64,000 nucleotides of DNA from DATFVA01 sp963771705. Lineage in GTDB: Bacteria; Bacteroidota; Ignavibacteria; Ignavibacteriales; Ignavibacteriaceae. Both the position numbers and the translations under genes were made by a program. Each line of letters opens with the position of its first letter. Position 1 is the stretch's first letter. Location: positions 186,001 to 250,000 of the forward strand of contig CAVYUP010000002.1 of NCBI GenBank assembly GCA_963771705.1, given 5' to 3'. The notes below the pieces were generated by a model. The model had not been told where the DNA came from. It saw nothing but the letters and a program-made list of their open reading frames with translations, and searched no databases. This document shows positions 9,088-17,936 of this stretch, piece by piece.

Positions 9088-10014
9088 TCAGGCTAGCCTT
9101 ATTGCAAGGCCTGCGGAAGGTGAGAACGAATTAAATTTTTCCGAGAAATATCTGTTCCCGAATAGTTTGGGATTAGGTTTTATTTTTGCGAAGGGGTTAA
9201 AGTTGACAAACGGGATATCAAGTTTTTCTCTGAGCGTCTCAACCATTGAAGTGGAAAGTTCTTCACCGCTGATATAAGCCGATTCAAGCATCTGCCTGTT
9301 GATATTGGGATGACGGTCCGATTCAAGTTCCGCAGCTATATGTTTCACAATATCAGTTGCGTTATGAAGGTAGTAGACTTTAAAGTACACAGGTCTGCCC
9401 TGGTATGAAAAAATAACTGATAAATGCTTTCCGGAAAGAAATACACTTAGCGTTAAACCTTTTTCCGAAACGGGATTCGTGGCCGTTAACGCTCTTTCAG
9501 AAGCGAGATGCACATTATCAATAAACTTTAACTTAAGTCTGTTCCTTTCGCAAAACTCTTTAATGAGCTTAACATACTTCCTTGAAAGGGAAATTATTAT
9601 TGAAGTATTCTGTTCGATGAATCTGTTCTTCTCTATCTCTATATACTGGATTACCTGATCCGAAGGATTTATATCGGGATAGATTAAGGAGAGCTCCCAT
9701 CTGAATTCTTCAATCAGATCCTGGTGAAGCAGGGTATTATCGTATGGCAGCTGAACTACTTTGAATAATTCCGGGGGAAGTGAGAATGAAGCGGTGCTGC
9801 TTTTAAGGGAGGTCCTTATGAGTATCTCATCAAAAGCGCCCTGTAGAAGGGCGCTTATTTTTGTTTCTTTATCAAGTTCTAAATTGAGCGACTCGTTAAG
9901 AAAGGCCTCGTCTACATTATCTAATATAAACTGATCATCTTTATTAACAATCTCCACAACCTGAAGCCTGGAGGAAGATAATGTAAATCCGGCATGGTTT
10001 TCAAATCCTGTCAT
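9088..10014 (-). CDS. PilM-like actin-fold protein (type IV pilus/competence assembly ATPase homologue)
   Basis: A soluble 308-residue protein. The arrangement resembles PilM/ASKHA proteins: a first half with SFSLPPELFKVVQLPYDN and a helix binding an inner-membrane partner (DLIEEFRWELSLIYPD), then a second half with a phosphate-like loop (LTLSVFLSGKHLSVIFSYQGRP) and late YISGEELS. PilM is the cytoplasmic ring protein of type IV pilus and type II secretion machines and binds PilN. The resemblance is distant; I see no textbook ATPase signature. Upstream genes encode a membrane protein with a pseudopilin-like pattern and a ComEA-like DNA-binding protein, which supports a DNA-uptake or pilus-type machine. 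Confidence 0.55.
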   Translation of the reverse strand: MTGFENHAGFTLSSSRLQVVEIVNKDDQFILDNVDEAFLNESLNLELDKETKISALLQGAFDEILIRTSLKSSTASFSLPPELFKVVQLPYDNTLLHQDLIEEFRWELSLIYPDINPSDQVIQYIEIEKNRFIEQNTSIIISLSRKYVKLIKEFCERNRLKLKFIDNVHLASERALTATNPVSEKGLTLSVFLSGKHLSVIFSYQGRPVYFKVYYLHNATDIVKHIAAELESDRHPNINRQMLESAYISGEELSTSMVETLREKLDIPFVNFNPFAKIKPNPKLFGNRYFSEKFNSFSPSAGLAIRLA

Positions 10015-10025
10015 CAGTTTCTTTA

Positions 10026-10580
10026 TTATTCCCAGGATGCCGTGTTCTTCAGGGCATCGCTTTCTAGACTTCCGATGGAACCGTAGCCGTCAGGATCTTC
10101 AAGTTTATACCTGTTGCCGATTACCATGGTGGAATCAATTCTTTTAACCTGGTTATTTCTTCCGTAAATGGTATCAGCCGAAACTGAGGTATCAACCTGC
10201 AGAACATAAAGTGAGTTTGTCCTGGGGGTTCTGTATAAACTATCCGGAGTGAACTTGCCAGAGGTCAGGGGAACAAATGGATTAGCTGGTCTTCGCGAAA
10301 GCGAATCGAACGCGTTCTCTACGCTGTCAACCATAGGATCGGTTTTTACAAAATTAATAAGACTATCGAGATTTCCGGTATAATGTCCATACTTTTTGTT
10401 CCAAAGAATCTCAGCTTCTTTAATATTCTTCATCCTGAGATGTGATTCGCGCTTGTAGTACTTTTCCTTCTCAACCGCATCTTTGGGATCGATAATTGCA
10501 ACTTTAACCAGTATTACAACTAAAACTACAATAATGAAATAAAGTATAGCGTGAATATACCAGGGTTCTGGCTTAGTCAT
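10026..10580 (-). CDS. Single-pass membrane protein, pseudopilin-like pattern
   Basis: No named family recognised. It has a short cytoplasmic start, one membrane helix (residues 10-28, ILYFIIVVLVVILVKVAII) and then a soluble part. The part after the helix (RMKNIKEAEILWNKKYGHY and LDSLINFVK) resembles the helix-then-globular pattern of pseudopilin-like proteins, but the hydrophobic segment lacks a prepilin peptidase G/FTLIE signature. It overlaps the comEA-like stop by 4 bp (ATGA) and precedes the PilM-like gene, suggesting one machine. An alternative is a PilN/PilO-like inner-membrane partner. Confidence 0.5.
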   Translation of the reverse strand: MTKPEPWYIHAILYFIIVVLVVILVKVAIIDPKDAVEKEKYYKRESHLRMKNIKEAEILWNKKYGHYTGNLDSLINFVKTDPMVDSVENAFDSLSRRPANPFVPLTSGKFTPDSLYRTPRTNSLYVLQVDTSVSADTIYGRNNQVKRIDSTMVIGNRYKLEDPDGYGSIGSLESDALKNTASWE

Positions 10581-11107
10581 TTTTCCTCCGGAGCTTTGAA
10601 AAAATTTGATTGATCAATATATAGAAATTTTTCAACGTTATTAAGTCTGGTTTTACCGATTCCTTTAACTTCCATCAATTCATCCAGGTTCCTGAACCGG
10701 CCTTTTTTATTTCTTAATTCAATAATCTTCTGCGCGGTTTTTTCGCCTATTCCCGGCAGCAATACCAGATCTTTAATGCCGGCGGTATTAATATTTATTG
10801 TCTTTTCGCCGGGAAGCTTTGCCGCTTCTTTTTTATGAAAATTACTGGTGTTAAAATCTAAAACTTCCTGCTTAGAGTCAATATATTTATCATCTGTAAT
10901 ACCGGCAGATTCATCATTTTCAGAAGCGCCGGATTGATCAAAAAGCCTCTCTTCAGCAGTATAATCAAAGTTTTTGTAATCAGCGCTGTCTTCTACTGTG
11001 TTATAAGCTTTATAACATAAACCGGCCGAAAACACTGCTGTCAGAAATAACAGCACCTTAATCTCAGTTACCGTAAACCCGATTTTACCGGATAGTTTGT
11101 CAAACAC
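10577..11107 (-). CDS. ComEA-like helix-hairpin-helix DNA-binding protein
   Basis: An N-terminal membrane segment (EIKVLLFLTAVFSAGLCYKA) is followed by an acidic, low-complexity linker and a C-terminal double helix-hairpin-helix domain (ININTAGIKDLVLLPGIGEKT, FRNLDELMEVKGIGKTRL). ComEA proteins bind incoming double-stranded DNA outside the cytoplasmic membrane during transformation. The membrane anchor with outward HhH domain fits. It lies 80 bases after dnaJ and overlaps the next gene by 4 bp. HhH proteins of this type also occur without competence, so the functional assignment is moderate. Confidence 0.7.
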   Translation of the reverse strand: MFDKLSGKIGFTVTEIKVLLFLTAVFSAGLCYKAYNTVEDSADYKNFDYTAEERLFDQSGASENDESAGITDDKYIDSKQEVLDFNTSNFHKKEAAKLPGEKTININTAGIKDLVLLPGIGEKTAQKIIELRNKKGRFRNLDELMEVKGIGKTRLNNVEKFLYIDQSNFFKAPEEK

Positions 11108-11187
11108 CCCCGTAATCCCGAATATTATTCTAATAAATCATAGTGAATATAACACAAAAAGGAAAAGAATACCACGAATCAGGCGCA

Positions 11188-12324
11188 TCATAGACCGAAT
11201 CGTTTGAAGAAATTCTTCTCCTCGGATCCTGAAGATGATTTTACGTTGGGACTCTTCAATAGCTCTTTCAGCAGTTCTTTTTCTTTTGAATTCAGCTTTT
11301 TAGGAACAGCGATATTAACTCTTACAATCTGATCCCCTCGTCCTGAATGATTAAGATGTTTAACTCCTTTGTCCCTCATCTTCAAAAGTTTACCCGAGGG
11401 TGTTCCTGAATCTATCTTTAATTTGGCTTTTCCGTTCAGAGTGGGGACTTCAACTTCACCCCCGAGGGCTGCTTCAGGGAAACTAACATAGAGATCATAT
11501 AAAACATCGTCGCCTTCACGAATAAAAAATTGATGCTGGATTTCCTTGAATACAACGATCAGGTCTCCGGCAGGACCGCCTCTTTTACCGGCGTTCCCAT
11601 CGTTACGCATAGTCATATAATTGCCGTCGCCGACTCCGGCCGGAACGTCGATGCTTATACTTACTTCTTCCTGAACTCTGCCGTCACCCATACATTTTTT
11701 GCAGGGCTTATCTATAACAGTGCCTTCTCCGCCGCAGTTGTTGCAGGTGGTAATGTTCACAAACTGTCCGAATACTGATCTTGATACCGACTTTACCTCT
11801 CCGGTTCCGTGGCAGACAGGACAGGTATTCTTAGACGTCCCTTCTTCGGCACCTGATCCGCCGCATTCATGGCATTTAACCTGTTTCTTAATCTTTAGCT
11901 TTTTAGTTGTACCTTCGGCAATTTCCTCCAGTGTCAGCTGCAGCGAAACCCGCAGGTCGGAACCCGGGGTTCCGGACGTACGCCTCCTGGTCCTTCTTTG
12001 TCCTCCTCCGAAGAAATCATCGAATATAGAAGCTCCCCCGAAAATATCTGAAAAGTGAGAGAAAATATCATTGATGTCTGAGAATCCCTGTTGTCCTCCT
12101 CTTACACCAGCATGTCCGAACCTGTCATAATTAGCCCGCTTTTCATCGTGACTTAAAATTTCATATGCTTCAGCTGCTTCCTTAAATCTTTCTTCCGCGT
12201 CCTTATCATCCGGATTCCTGTCAGGATGATACTGCATTGCAAGTTTTCTGTAAGCCTTTCTTAATTCTTCCTTTGAAGCGGTTTTTTCTACGCCCAGAAC
12301 TTCGTAATAATCTCTTTTTGACAT
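11188..12324 (-). CDS. dnaJ: Molecular chaperone DnaJ
   Basis: Hsp40 co-chaperone of DnaK: it delivers unfolded proteins and stimulates ATP hydrolysis. The domain order is complete. A J-domain (residues 4-70) carries the HPD motif (MQYHPDRNPDD), followed by a Gly/Phe-rich linker with GGGQRR. The zinc domain has four CxxCxGxG repeats (CHECGGSG, CPVCHGTG, CNNCGGEG, CKKCMGDG), and two C-terminal substrate-binding beta domains follow. The 378-aa length is normal for type I DnaJ. It follows grpE by 9 bp in the CIRCE-controlled operon; dnaK is not in the window. Confidence 0.97.
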   Translation of the reverse strand: MSKRDYYEVLGVEKTASKEELRKAYRKLAMQYHPDRNPDDKDAEERFKEAAEAYEILSHDEKRANYDRFGHAGVRGGQQGFSDINDIFSHFSDIFGGASIFDDFFGGGQRRTRRRTSGTPGSDLRVSLQLTLEEIAEGTTKKLKIKKQVKCHECGGSGAEEGTSKNTCPVCHGTGEVKSVSRSVFGQFVNITTCNNCGGEGTVIDKPCKKCMGDGRVQEEVSISIDVPAGVGDGNYMTMRNDGNAGKRGGPAGDLIVVFKEIQHQFFIREGDDVLYDLYVSFPEAALGGEVEVPTLNGKAKLKIDSGTPSGKLLKMRDKGVKHLNHSGRGDQIVRVNIAVPKKLNSKEKELLKELLKSPNVKSSSGSEEKNFFKRFGL

Positions 12325-12333
12325 ATAAGAATA

Positions 12334-12939
12334 CTAATCCTCTTTATTTTCACTTGATGAATTATCGTTCCCCGCCTGATCCTCAGGTTCTTCGCTCACT
12401 ATAACTTTTGCATGCCTGATGACACGGTCTTTGTACATATAACCTTTCTCTATCTCATCAAGAACAGTATGAGGAGCAGCATCATCTGCTCTCCTCTGCA
12501 TTAGTGCTTCATGAAAATCCACATCAAAAGGCTGTCCCACCGATTCTATTTTCTTTACACCCTGGTCATCAAGAACTTTTATTAGTTTGTCATAAATAAG
12601 TTTCAACCCTTTTTTAATTGATTCTGTATCACTGGAATTATCAATGTGCTGTAGTGATCTTTCAAAATCATCTACAATAGGCAGCAGTTTAATAATAAAT
12701 GATTCGGCTGCATATTTAAGAAGATTCAGCTGATCGTTTTCCGTTCTTCTTTTATAATTTTCAAACTCGGCAGCCCTTCTCAGCAGCTTATCCTTTAAGT
12801 CTGCTGTCTCTTTCTCCAGTTCTTCAATTTTCTTATCCTTATTCTTCATTTCTTCATCCATTTCCGGCTTAGCCTGAACATCTTCAGCATTATTGTTCAT
12901 TTCTTCTTCACGGTCATTGTTGTTTTTATCTTTTTTCAT
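12334..12939 (-). CDS. grpE: GrpE nucleotide exchange factor
   Basis: GrpE releases ADP from DnaK. A highly charged N-terminal tail is followed by a long coiled coil (KDKKIEELEKETADLKDKLL, RRAAEFENYKRRTE). The family segment DDFERSLQH and the C-terminal beta part (GVKKIESVGQPFDVDFHEA, DRVIRHAKVIVSE) follow. The 201-aa length is usual. It lies between hrcA (17 bp) and dnaJ (9 bp), the classical heat-shock operon order without dnaK. Confidence 0.95.
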   Translation of the reverse strand: MKKDKNNNDREEEMNNNAEDVQAKPEMDEEMKNKDKKIEELEKETADLKDKLLRRAAEFENYKRRTENDQLNLLKYAAESFIIKLLPIVDDFERSLQHIDNSSDTESIKKGLKLIYDKLIKVLDDQGVKKIESVGQPFDVDFHEALMQRRADDAAPHTVLDEIEKGYMYKDRVIRHAKVIVSEEPEDQAGNDNSSSENKED

Positions 12940-12956
12940 ATTGGTTTCTCCGCTGA

Positions 12957-14000
12957 TTATTCATTCTTTAAAATTTCTGATAACATTTTGGCCATATAAT
13001 CTACAATGGCCACAACCTTCGAGTATTCCATACGTTTGGGACCTATAATTCCGAGTGTGCCGGAGGTGCTTCCGATGGAATATTCTTTACTTACAAAGCT
13101 GTACTCGTCAAGTTTCCTGTCTTCATTTTCACTTCCGATGGAAATAAAAACCTGGTCAAGGGCGGCATCACTTCCTTTATCCAGTATATGTATTATGATA
13201 TCTTTGTTCTCTATAAGTTCAACAATACCCGGAAACTTCTCTGGATCTTCAAATTCCGGCTGTTTAATTATGTTGCTTGCACCGGTCAGGTAAACATTAT
13301 CTTTCGGGTTTACATCCTTGAATATCTTGTCTACTGAATCAACAAAAAGTCGTATTATCGGTCTTTGATCTTCCTCAATATCTTTGAATCTCTCACTGAA
13401 GGTTGTTCTTATTTCTTTGAAGGTCAGCCCGCATAATCTTTCATTAAGCAGATTCTGCACAGATTCTATCTGTACCGGTTTAATTTCAGAATCTATTTCC
13501 ATAGTGATCGTCTTTACCAGTCCGCCTTTTATACTTATTACTATCAGAATACGGCTGGACGATAGCGAGACGATCTGCAGCTTTGCAAGTATTCCTGTAT
13601 CAAGACGGGGATAGGTTACACATGCAAGCTGTTTGGTTATGTTGCTTAAGATTGATGTTGTTAATCGCAGGATATCATCGGTTTCAATCTGGTTAACATC
13701 AAGACTTTTACTGATAATACCTTTTTCGGAATTTCTGATCTTCTGGATTTCCATCAGAGAATCTACATAAAACCTGTATCCTTTGTCAGTCGGTATCCTC
13801 CCGGCCGAAGTATGGGGATGACCTATAAAACCCGATTCTTCCAGGTCGGCCATAATGTTTCTAACCGTAGCGGGTGAAACTCCGATATTATATTTTCTGG
13901 TAATATACCTGGATCCTACAGGCGAAGCTGTTAGGATAAACTGCTGTATTACAGATCTTAAAATCAGTTTTTCTCTGTCGCTTAATTCTTCGTGTTCCAT
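12957..14000 (-). CDS. hrcA: Heat-inducible transcription repressor HrcA
   Basis: HrcA represses class I heat-shock genes by binding CIRCE operators; its activity depends on GroEL. The N-terminal winged helix shows LILRSVIQQFILTASPVGSR and GVSPATVRNIMADLEESG. The GAF-like middle and the dimerisation insert (DAALDQVFISIGSEN) follow, with the terminal GIIGPKRMEYSKVVAIVDY typical of the family. The 347-aa length matches. It is the first gene of hrcA-grpE-dnaJ. A near-consensus CIRCE lies 107 bases upstream, implying autoregulation. Confidence 0.96.
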   Translation of the reverse strand: MEHEELSDREKLILRSVIQQFILTASPVGSRYITRKYNIGVSPATVRNIMADLEESGFIGHPHTSAGRIPTDKGYRFYVDSLMEIQKIRNSEKGIISKSLDVNQIETDDILRLTTSILSNITKQLACVTYPRLDTGILAKLQIVSLSSSRILIVISIKGGLVKTITMEIDSEIKPVQIESVQNLLNERLCGLTFKEIRTTFSERFKDIEEDQRPIIRLFVDSVDKIFKDVNPKDNVYLTGASNIIKQPEFEDPEKFPGIVELIENKDIIIHILDKGSDAALDQVFISIGSENEDRKLDEYSFVSKEYSIGSTSGTLGIIGPKRMEYSKVVAIVDYMAKMLSEILKNE

Positions 14001-14107
14001 CTAAGTCTGTTTTCGTTTTGAATCCGCTAATATAAAAAAAATAAGTAATAATTGTTAACCCAAAATCGTGCTAAAATAATTAAAAATCGCAATATTTTAA
14101 AGGTAAT

Positions 14108-14134
14108 TTAGCAGTCATCATAAGAGAGTGATAA
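14108..14134. promoter_or_regulatory. CIRCE operator (HrcA binding site)
   Basis: TTAGCAGTC-N9-GAGTGATAA matches the CIRCE consensus TTAGCACTC-N9-GAGTGCTAA at 16 of 18 arm positions with the exact 9-base spacer. It lies between divergent hrcA and purM, about 107 bases from each start. Since hrcA is its usual target, control of hrcA-grpE-dnaJ is likely; an effect on purM is not implied. Confidence 0.8.
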
Positions 14135-14241
14135 ATCGGGGAAATATGAATTAATATGGTACCAAAAGTAATCTTATTTTGTTTCCTAGTACATTTCCTC
14201 GTAAATTTTGCGTGATTTTTAACTATTAATTTGTAAACAAG

Positions 14242-15243
14242 ATGTCAGAAAATTCTACATATAAGGCAGCCGGTGTTGATATTGAAGCCGGCGATGAAAC
14301 TGTTAAAAGAATAAAGGGTTTCGCAAAATCTACATTTAATAAGAATGTACTTTCGGATATAGGACTGTTTGGCGCGTTTTATCAGCCTGACCTTGCCGGG
14401 TACAAGGAACCTGTACTTGTATCGAGCGTCGATGGAGTAGGTACAAAACTGAAGGTTGCATTTGCTGCCGATAAACACGGCACAGTAGGGCAGGATCTCG
14501 TGAACCATTGTGTAAATGATATATCTGTATGCGGGGCTAAACCCCTTTTTTTTCTTGATTATCTTGCTTTCGGAAAGCTTAATCCCGATAAAGCGGCAAA
14601 AATAATAGAGGGTTTTTCCGTTGCCTGTAAAGAAAATGAATGCGCACTGATCGGCGGCGAAACTGCCGAAATGCCTGGACTATACGCGGAGGATGAATAT
14701 GATATGTCAGGAACAATCGTGGGCATGGTAGATAAAAACGGAGTTATAGACGGAAGCGGCATTAGAAAAGGTGACGTTCTTATAGGTTTCTCATCAAACG
14801 GACTTCATACCAACGGCTATTCGCTTGCAAGAAAAGTGCTTCTCCCAAAATTTAAGATAAATGAAAAAATAGACGAGCTAGGTTCAACTTTGGGTGATGA
14901 ACTGCTCAGGATTCACAAATCCTACCTGAGACTAATAACTCATTTAAATAAACATATGAAGATTAAGGGGTTCTCTCATATAACCGGCGGCGGTATAATT
15001 GGAAATACCAGAAGGGTAATACCCGATGGTTTAAGATTGAGCATCCAGTGGGATGAATGGGAAATGCCGGCCATATTCAGGTTAATTCAGCAGACAGGAA
15101 AGATTAGTCTTGAAGAAATGAGAAATGTTTTTAATCTTGGAATCGGCCTTATTGCAGTTGTATCTCCTGATGATGAAGGCAGAATCATTTCTCTCTCCAA
15201 TGAAATAAATGAACATCCTTTAAGGATTGGCGAAGTAATTTAA
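14242..15243 (+). CDS. purM: Phosphoribosylformylglycinamidine cyclo-ligase (AIR synthetase)
   Basis: PurM catalyses step five of purine synthesis: ATP-dependent ring closure of FGAM to AIR in the cytoplasm. Recognisable family segments are the start YKAAGVDIEAGDE, the ATP-binding SSVDGVGTKLKVA, NDISVCGAKPLFFLDYLA, the GGETAEMPG signature, SSNGLHTNGYSLAR and HITGGGIIGNTRRV. The 333-aa length is normal. The start ATG at 14242 fits the family N-terminus. It is divergent from hrcA; a lipoprotein gene follows 11 bp downstream. No other pur genes are in the window. Confidence 0.95.
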   Translation: MSENSTYKAAGVDIEAGDETVKRIKGFAKSTFNKNVLSDIGLFGAFYQPDLAGYKEPVLVSSVDGVGTKLKVAFAADKHGTVGQDLVNHCVNDISVCGAKPLFFLDYLAFGKLNPDKAAKIIEGFSVACKENECALIGGETAEMPGLYAEDEYDMSGTIVGMVDKNGVIDGSGIRKGDVLIGFSSNGLHTNGYSLARKVLLPKFKINEKIDELGSTLGDELLRIHKSYLRLITHLNKHMKIKGFSHITGGGIIGNTRRVIPDGLRLSIQWDEWEMPAIFRLIQQTGKISLEEMRNVFNLGIGLIAVVSPDDEGRIISLSNEINEHPLRIGEVI

Positions 15244-15254
15244 CCTACTGATTA

Positions 15255-15767
15255 ATGTATTTAGTCAAATGCTTGGCACTTCCGGTGTTAGTCATTTTAC
15301 TGATAACCGGAGGCTGTAACAAAGGTATTGAACCGCGTCCTGCTGACGAGGTTCCCGGCTTCGGCGGAAGAATTACGTTTATCGGAGCCTGGCCCGACAG
15401 CATTCAGAGGAGCTATGTCGTCGTGTTCGACAGCCTTCTCGAATCTCCCGATGATTTCAATCTGTTTAATCTAAGGTTTATAAGCGGAGAGATTCCTTAC
15501 GGTGTAACCAGTTATGATTTTGATTCCAGAGACAGCGCTCTTATACATATTGATCCGGGCGTCTACTCTTATGTGGCTGTAGTTCAGCAGAAAACAATTC
15601 AGCCTTCTTTTGATCCGGGCGACTGGATAGTTGCGGGTATCTATTATGCTTATGGCGATACAACTCATCCGGGTCAGCTTATAATTCCCGATAAATCTTT
15701 TGTTAAGAATGTTGATATAAGATGCGATTTCAATAATCCGCCCCCACAACCAACGGGCGGCGGATGA
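15255..15767 (+). CDS. Lipoprotein of unknown function upstream of a TonB-dependent receptor
   Basis: The signal peptide ends with a lipobox-like ITGGC (Cys21), so a lipid anchor is expected. The rest (about 150 residues) has a beta-rich pattern with several aromatic residues (ITFIGAWPDSIQRSYVVVF, VYSYVAVVQQKTI) and ends in a proline/glycine tail (PPPQPTGGG). No domain recognised. Its stop overlaps the start of the TonB receptor by 4 bp (ATGA), so the two are translationally coupled. It may be the surface-exposed binding partner of that receptor (inference from context). Confidence 0.75.
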   Translation: MYLVKCLALPVLVILLITGGCNKGIEPRPADEVPGFGGRITFIGAWPDSIQRSYVVVFDSLLESPDDFNLFNLRFISGEIPYGVTSYDFDSRDSALIHIDPGVYSYVAVVQQKTIQPSFDPGDWIVAGIYYAYGDTTHPGQLIIPDKSFVKNVDIRCDFNNPPPQPTGGG

Positions 15768-17923
15768 GGGTGATTTATTCTTATTATATAGTGCTTCTAA
15801 TGGCATCCGGACTTTTTGCTCAATCGAATTTGATTAGTGGCAAAGTTATCGATACTGATGGCGATCCTGTTATAGGTGTCAATATCATAGTAATGGGAAC
15901 GGGACAGGGAACATCAACTGATGAAAAGGGCGAATACAGCATCGCTGGTCTTAACGACGGAAACTTCAAACTTAAATTTTCAGCGGTTGGTTATAAAGAT
16001 GTCATCAAAAATATCGTCCTTAAAGGCCGGTCCCAAATTCTGAATGTTATAATGACTGAGCAGGCAGTTGAAACAGGTGAGATTATAGTTACTGCGGGAA
16101 AGAGGGAACAATACCTTTCAGATCTTCCTGTCAGTGCGGATGTTATTCATGCTGACGAGTTTTCTAAAAAGAATATAAATAATCTTGAAAATGCTCTCCG
16201 CTATGTGCCGGGAGTAAGTATGACTGAAGATCAGATCAGTATCAGAGGATCAAGCGGTTACAGCAGAGGTGCCGGATCAAGGGTTCTGCTGGCGCTGGAT
16301 GGAATTCCTTTTTATACAGGAGATACTGGAGAAACTATCTGGGAGATGATACCTACGGCCGCTATTCAGCGGGTTGAGATAATTAAAGGGGCTGCCAGCA
16401 GCCTGTACGGATCTACAGCTATAGGTGGAGTGATAAACGTTATTACCAGTGATATTCCTGAGAAGCCCGCTACTTTTTTGAAGTCTTTTATAGGTGTATA
16501 CGATAAACCTTCTTACAAGGAGTGGAGATGGTCGCCTGAGAGCCGTTTTTTTAATGGATTAACTCTGGCCCACGCACGGAGATTCGGAAAAGTCGGTCTT
16601 GAACTCTCGCTTACTAGACTTGAAGATATGAGCTACAGGCAGAATGGTTTCTCTCATAAGTATATCGGTTTCCTGAAAGGTAGTTTTGAAATTACCCCTG
16701 CCAGTTCCATTACTCTCCTGGCAAATACACTGAACAAGAAGGGAGGGAATTTCTATTATTGGAGAGATTCCAGACATGTTCTTATCCCAACCGATGATCA
16801 GCAGGGACAGACTATAACTACAGCCCGATACCTGTTCGGCGCAATATATAAAAATGTTTTAAGCGACGACCTTCTCCTGAATATTAAAACCAGTTATTAC
16901 AGAACTGACTGGAGCGATACTTCTCCGGCGATGGATAATTCTATTACAAATCTTTATCGCGGGGAGATACAGCTCAATAAGAGTTTCTCGGATAACCTGG
17001 TTATAGTTACCGGGGTGGAAGGTCTGAGTTCAAATGTTAAATCAAATTTATTCGGTAATCCTGATATGAAGAGCGGGGGAGTATATGTCCATGGCGATTT
17101 TTCATACTTTTCTCCTCTTACATTATCCGCAGGAATACGATACGATTATTCTAAATTAGATACGCTGCGGGGTGAAAGCGCGGTGTCTCCTAAAGTTGGA
17201 CTTAATTATAAAGCTGCCGATAACTTCATTCTCAGGGCTTCAGCCGGTACAGGTTTCAGAGCACCTTCACTTGCGGAAGCATTTACCTCAACAACGGCCA
17301 GCGGAATAATTATTAAACCGAACCCTGCTCTTAAGTCGGAGACCAATTTTACCTTTGAGTTCGGTGCAGATTATAAACCCTTTAACGGTATCACCTTTGA
17401 CGCTGCCCTATTCCAGAGCGAGTACTATGACTTTATTGAACCGCGGATAGATCCCTCAGACGGACGCGCTGTATTCAGTAATGTTACCCGTGCAAGGATT
17501 CAGGGTTTTGAAACAGATGTCAGATCTGAGTTGTTTGATAAAAAAGTTGGTTTATCGTTTAGCTATACATACTTGTGGACAAGGGATCTGAACACGAATA
17601 AAGCGCTAAAATACAGACCCCGCCATTCATTTACAGGTTCGATAGATTACTATTTCGGAAATTTCAACCTGGGAGCCGATTTCCGGTTCTGGAGCCGGGT
17701 AGAAGAGATTGATAATGAATTGGTGAGAGTTATAAATGATGGGGATCTCCGGGCGGATGCATATGTACTTGACCTGAGGGCATCTTTCGATTTACATTCA
17801 CTCGGTATTCCTGCTTCTGTTTTTCTTAATGCTAATAATGTTTTAAATTATAACTATGTCGAATTAATCGGAAATCTAAAACCTGTCAGGAATTATTCTT
17901 TAAGTATTCAGTTTAGTTTCTGA
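15764..17923 (+). CDS. TonB-dependent outer-membrane receptor with carboxypeptidase-regulatory-like N-terminus
   Basis: An outer-membrane channel that imports a ligand using TonB energy. A signal peptide is followed by a CarboxypepD-regulatory-like domain (residues 22-105; GKVIDTDGDPVIGVNIIVMG) and then a plug domain (about 115-235) with ALRYVPGVSMTEDQISIRG, VLLALDGIPFY and VEIIKGAASSLYGSTAIGGV. A beta-barrel follows to the aromatic C-terminus (YSLSIQFSF). The barrel keeps the receptor block GFRAPSLAEAFT. At 719 aa it is shorter than SusC-type receptors and nearer to siderophore, metal or cobalamin receptors. The substrate is not evident, and no Fur box or cobalamin riboswitch was seen. It is coupled to the upstream lipoprotein. 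Confidence 0.92.
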   Translation: MRVIYSYYIVLLMASGLFAQSNLISGKVIDTDGDPVIGVNIIVMGTGQGTSTDEKGEYSIAGLNDGNFKLKFSAVGYKDVIKNIVLKGRSQILNVIMTEQAVETGEIIVTAGKREQYLSDLPVSADVIHADEFSKKNINNLENALRYVPGVSMTEDQISIRGSSGYSRGAGSRVLLALDGIPFYTGDTGETIWEMIPTAAIQRVEIIKGAASSLYGSTAIGGVINVITSDIPEKPATFLKSFIGVYDKPSYKEWRWSPESRFFNGLTLAHARRFGKVGLELSLTRLEDMSYRQNGFSHKYIGFLKGSFEITPASSITLLANTLNKKGGNFYYWRDSRHVLIPTDDQQGQTITTARYLFGAIYKNVLSDDLLLNIKTSYYRTDWSDTSPAMDNSITNLYRGEIQLNKSFSDNLVIVTGVEGLSSNVKSNLFGNPDMKSGGVYVHGDFSYFSPLTLSAGIRYDYSKLDTLRGESAVSPKVGLNYKAADNFILRASAGTGFRAPSLAEAFTSTTASGIIIKPNPALKSETNFTFEFGADYKPFNGITFDAALFQSEYYDFIEPRIDPSDGRAVFSNVTRARIQGFETDVRSELFDKKVGLSFSYTYLWTRDLNTNKALKYRPRHSFTGSIDYYFGNFNLGADFRFWSRVEEIDNELVRVINDGDLRADAYVLDLRASFDLHSLGIPASVFLNANNVLNYNYVELIGNLKPVRNYSLSIQFSF

Positions 17924-17936
17924 AAGGGGGAATCAA

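Noticed and set aside
9068..9277. Plus-strand frame of 69 codons
   Set aside because: Complement of the PilM-like gene; no independent support.
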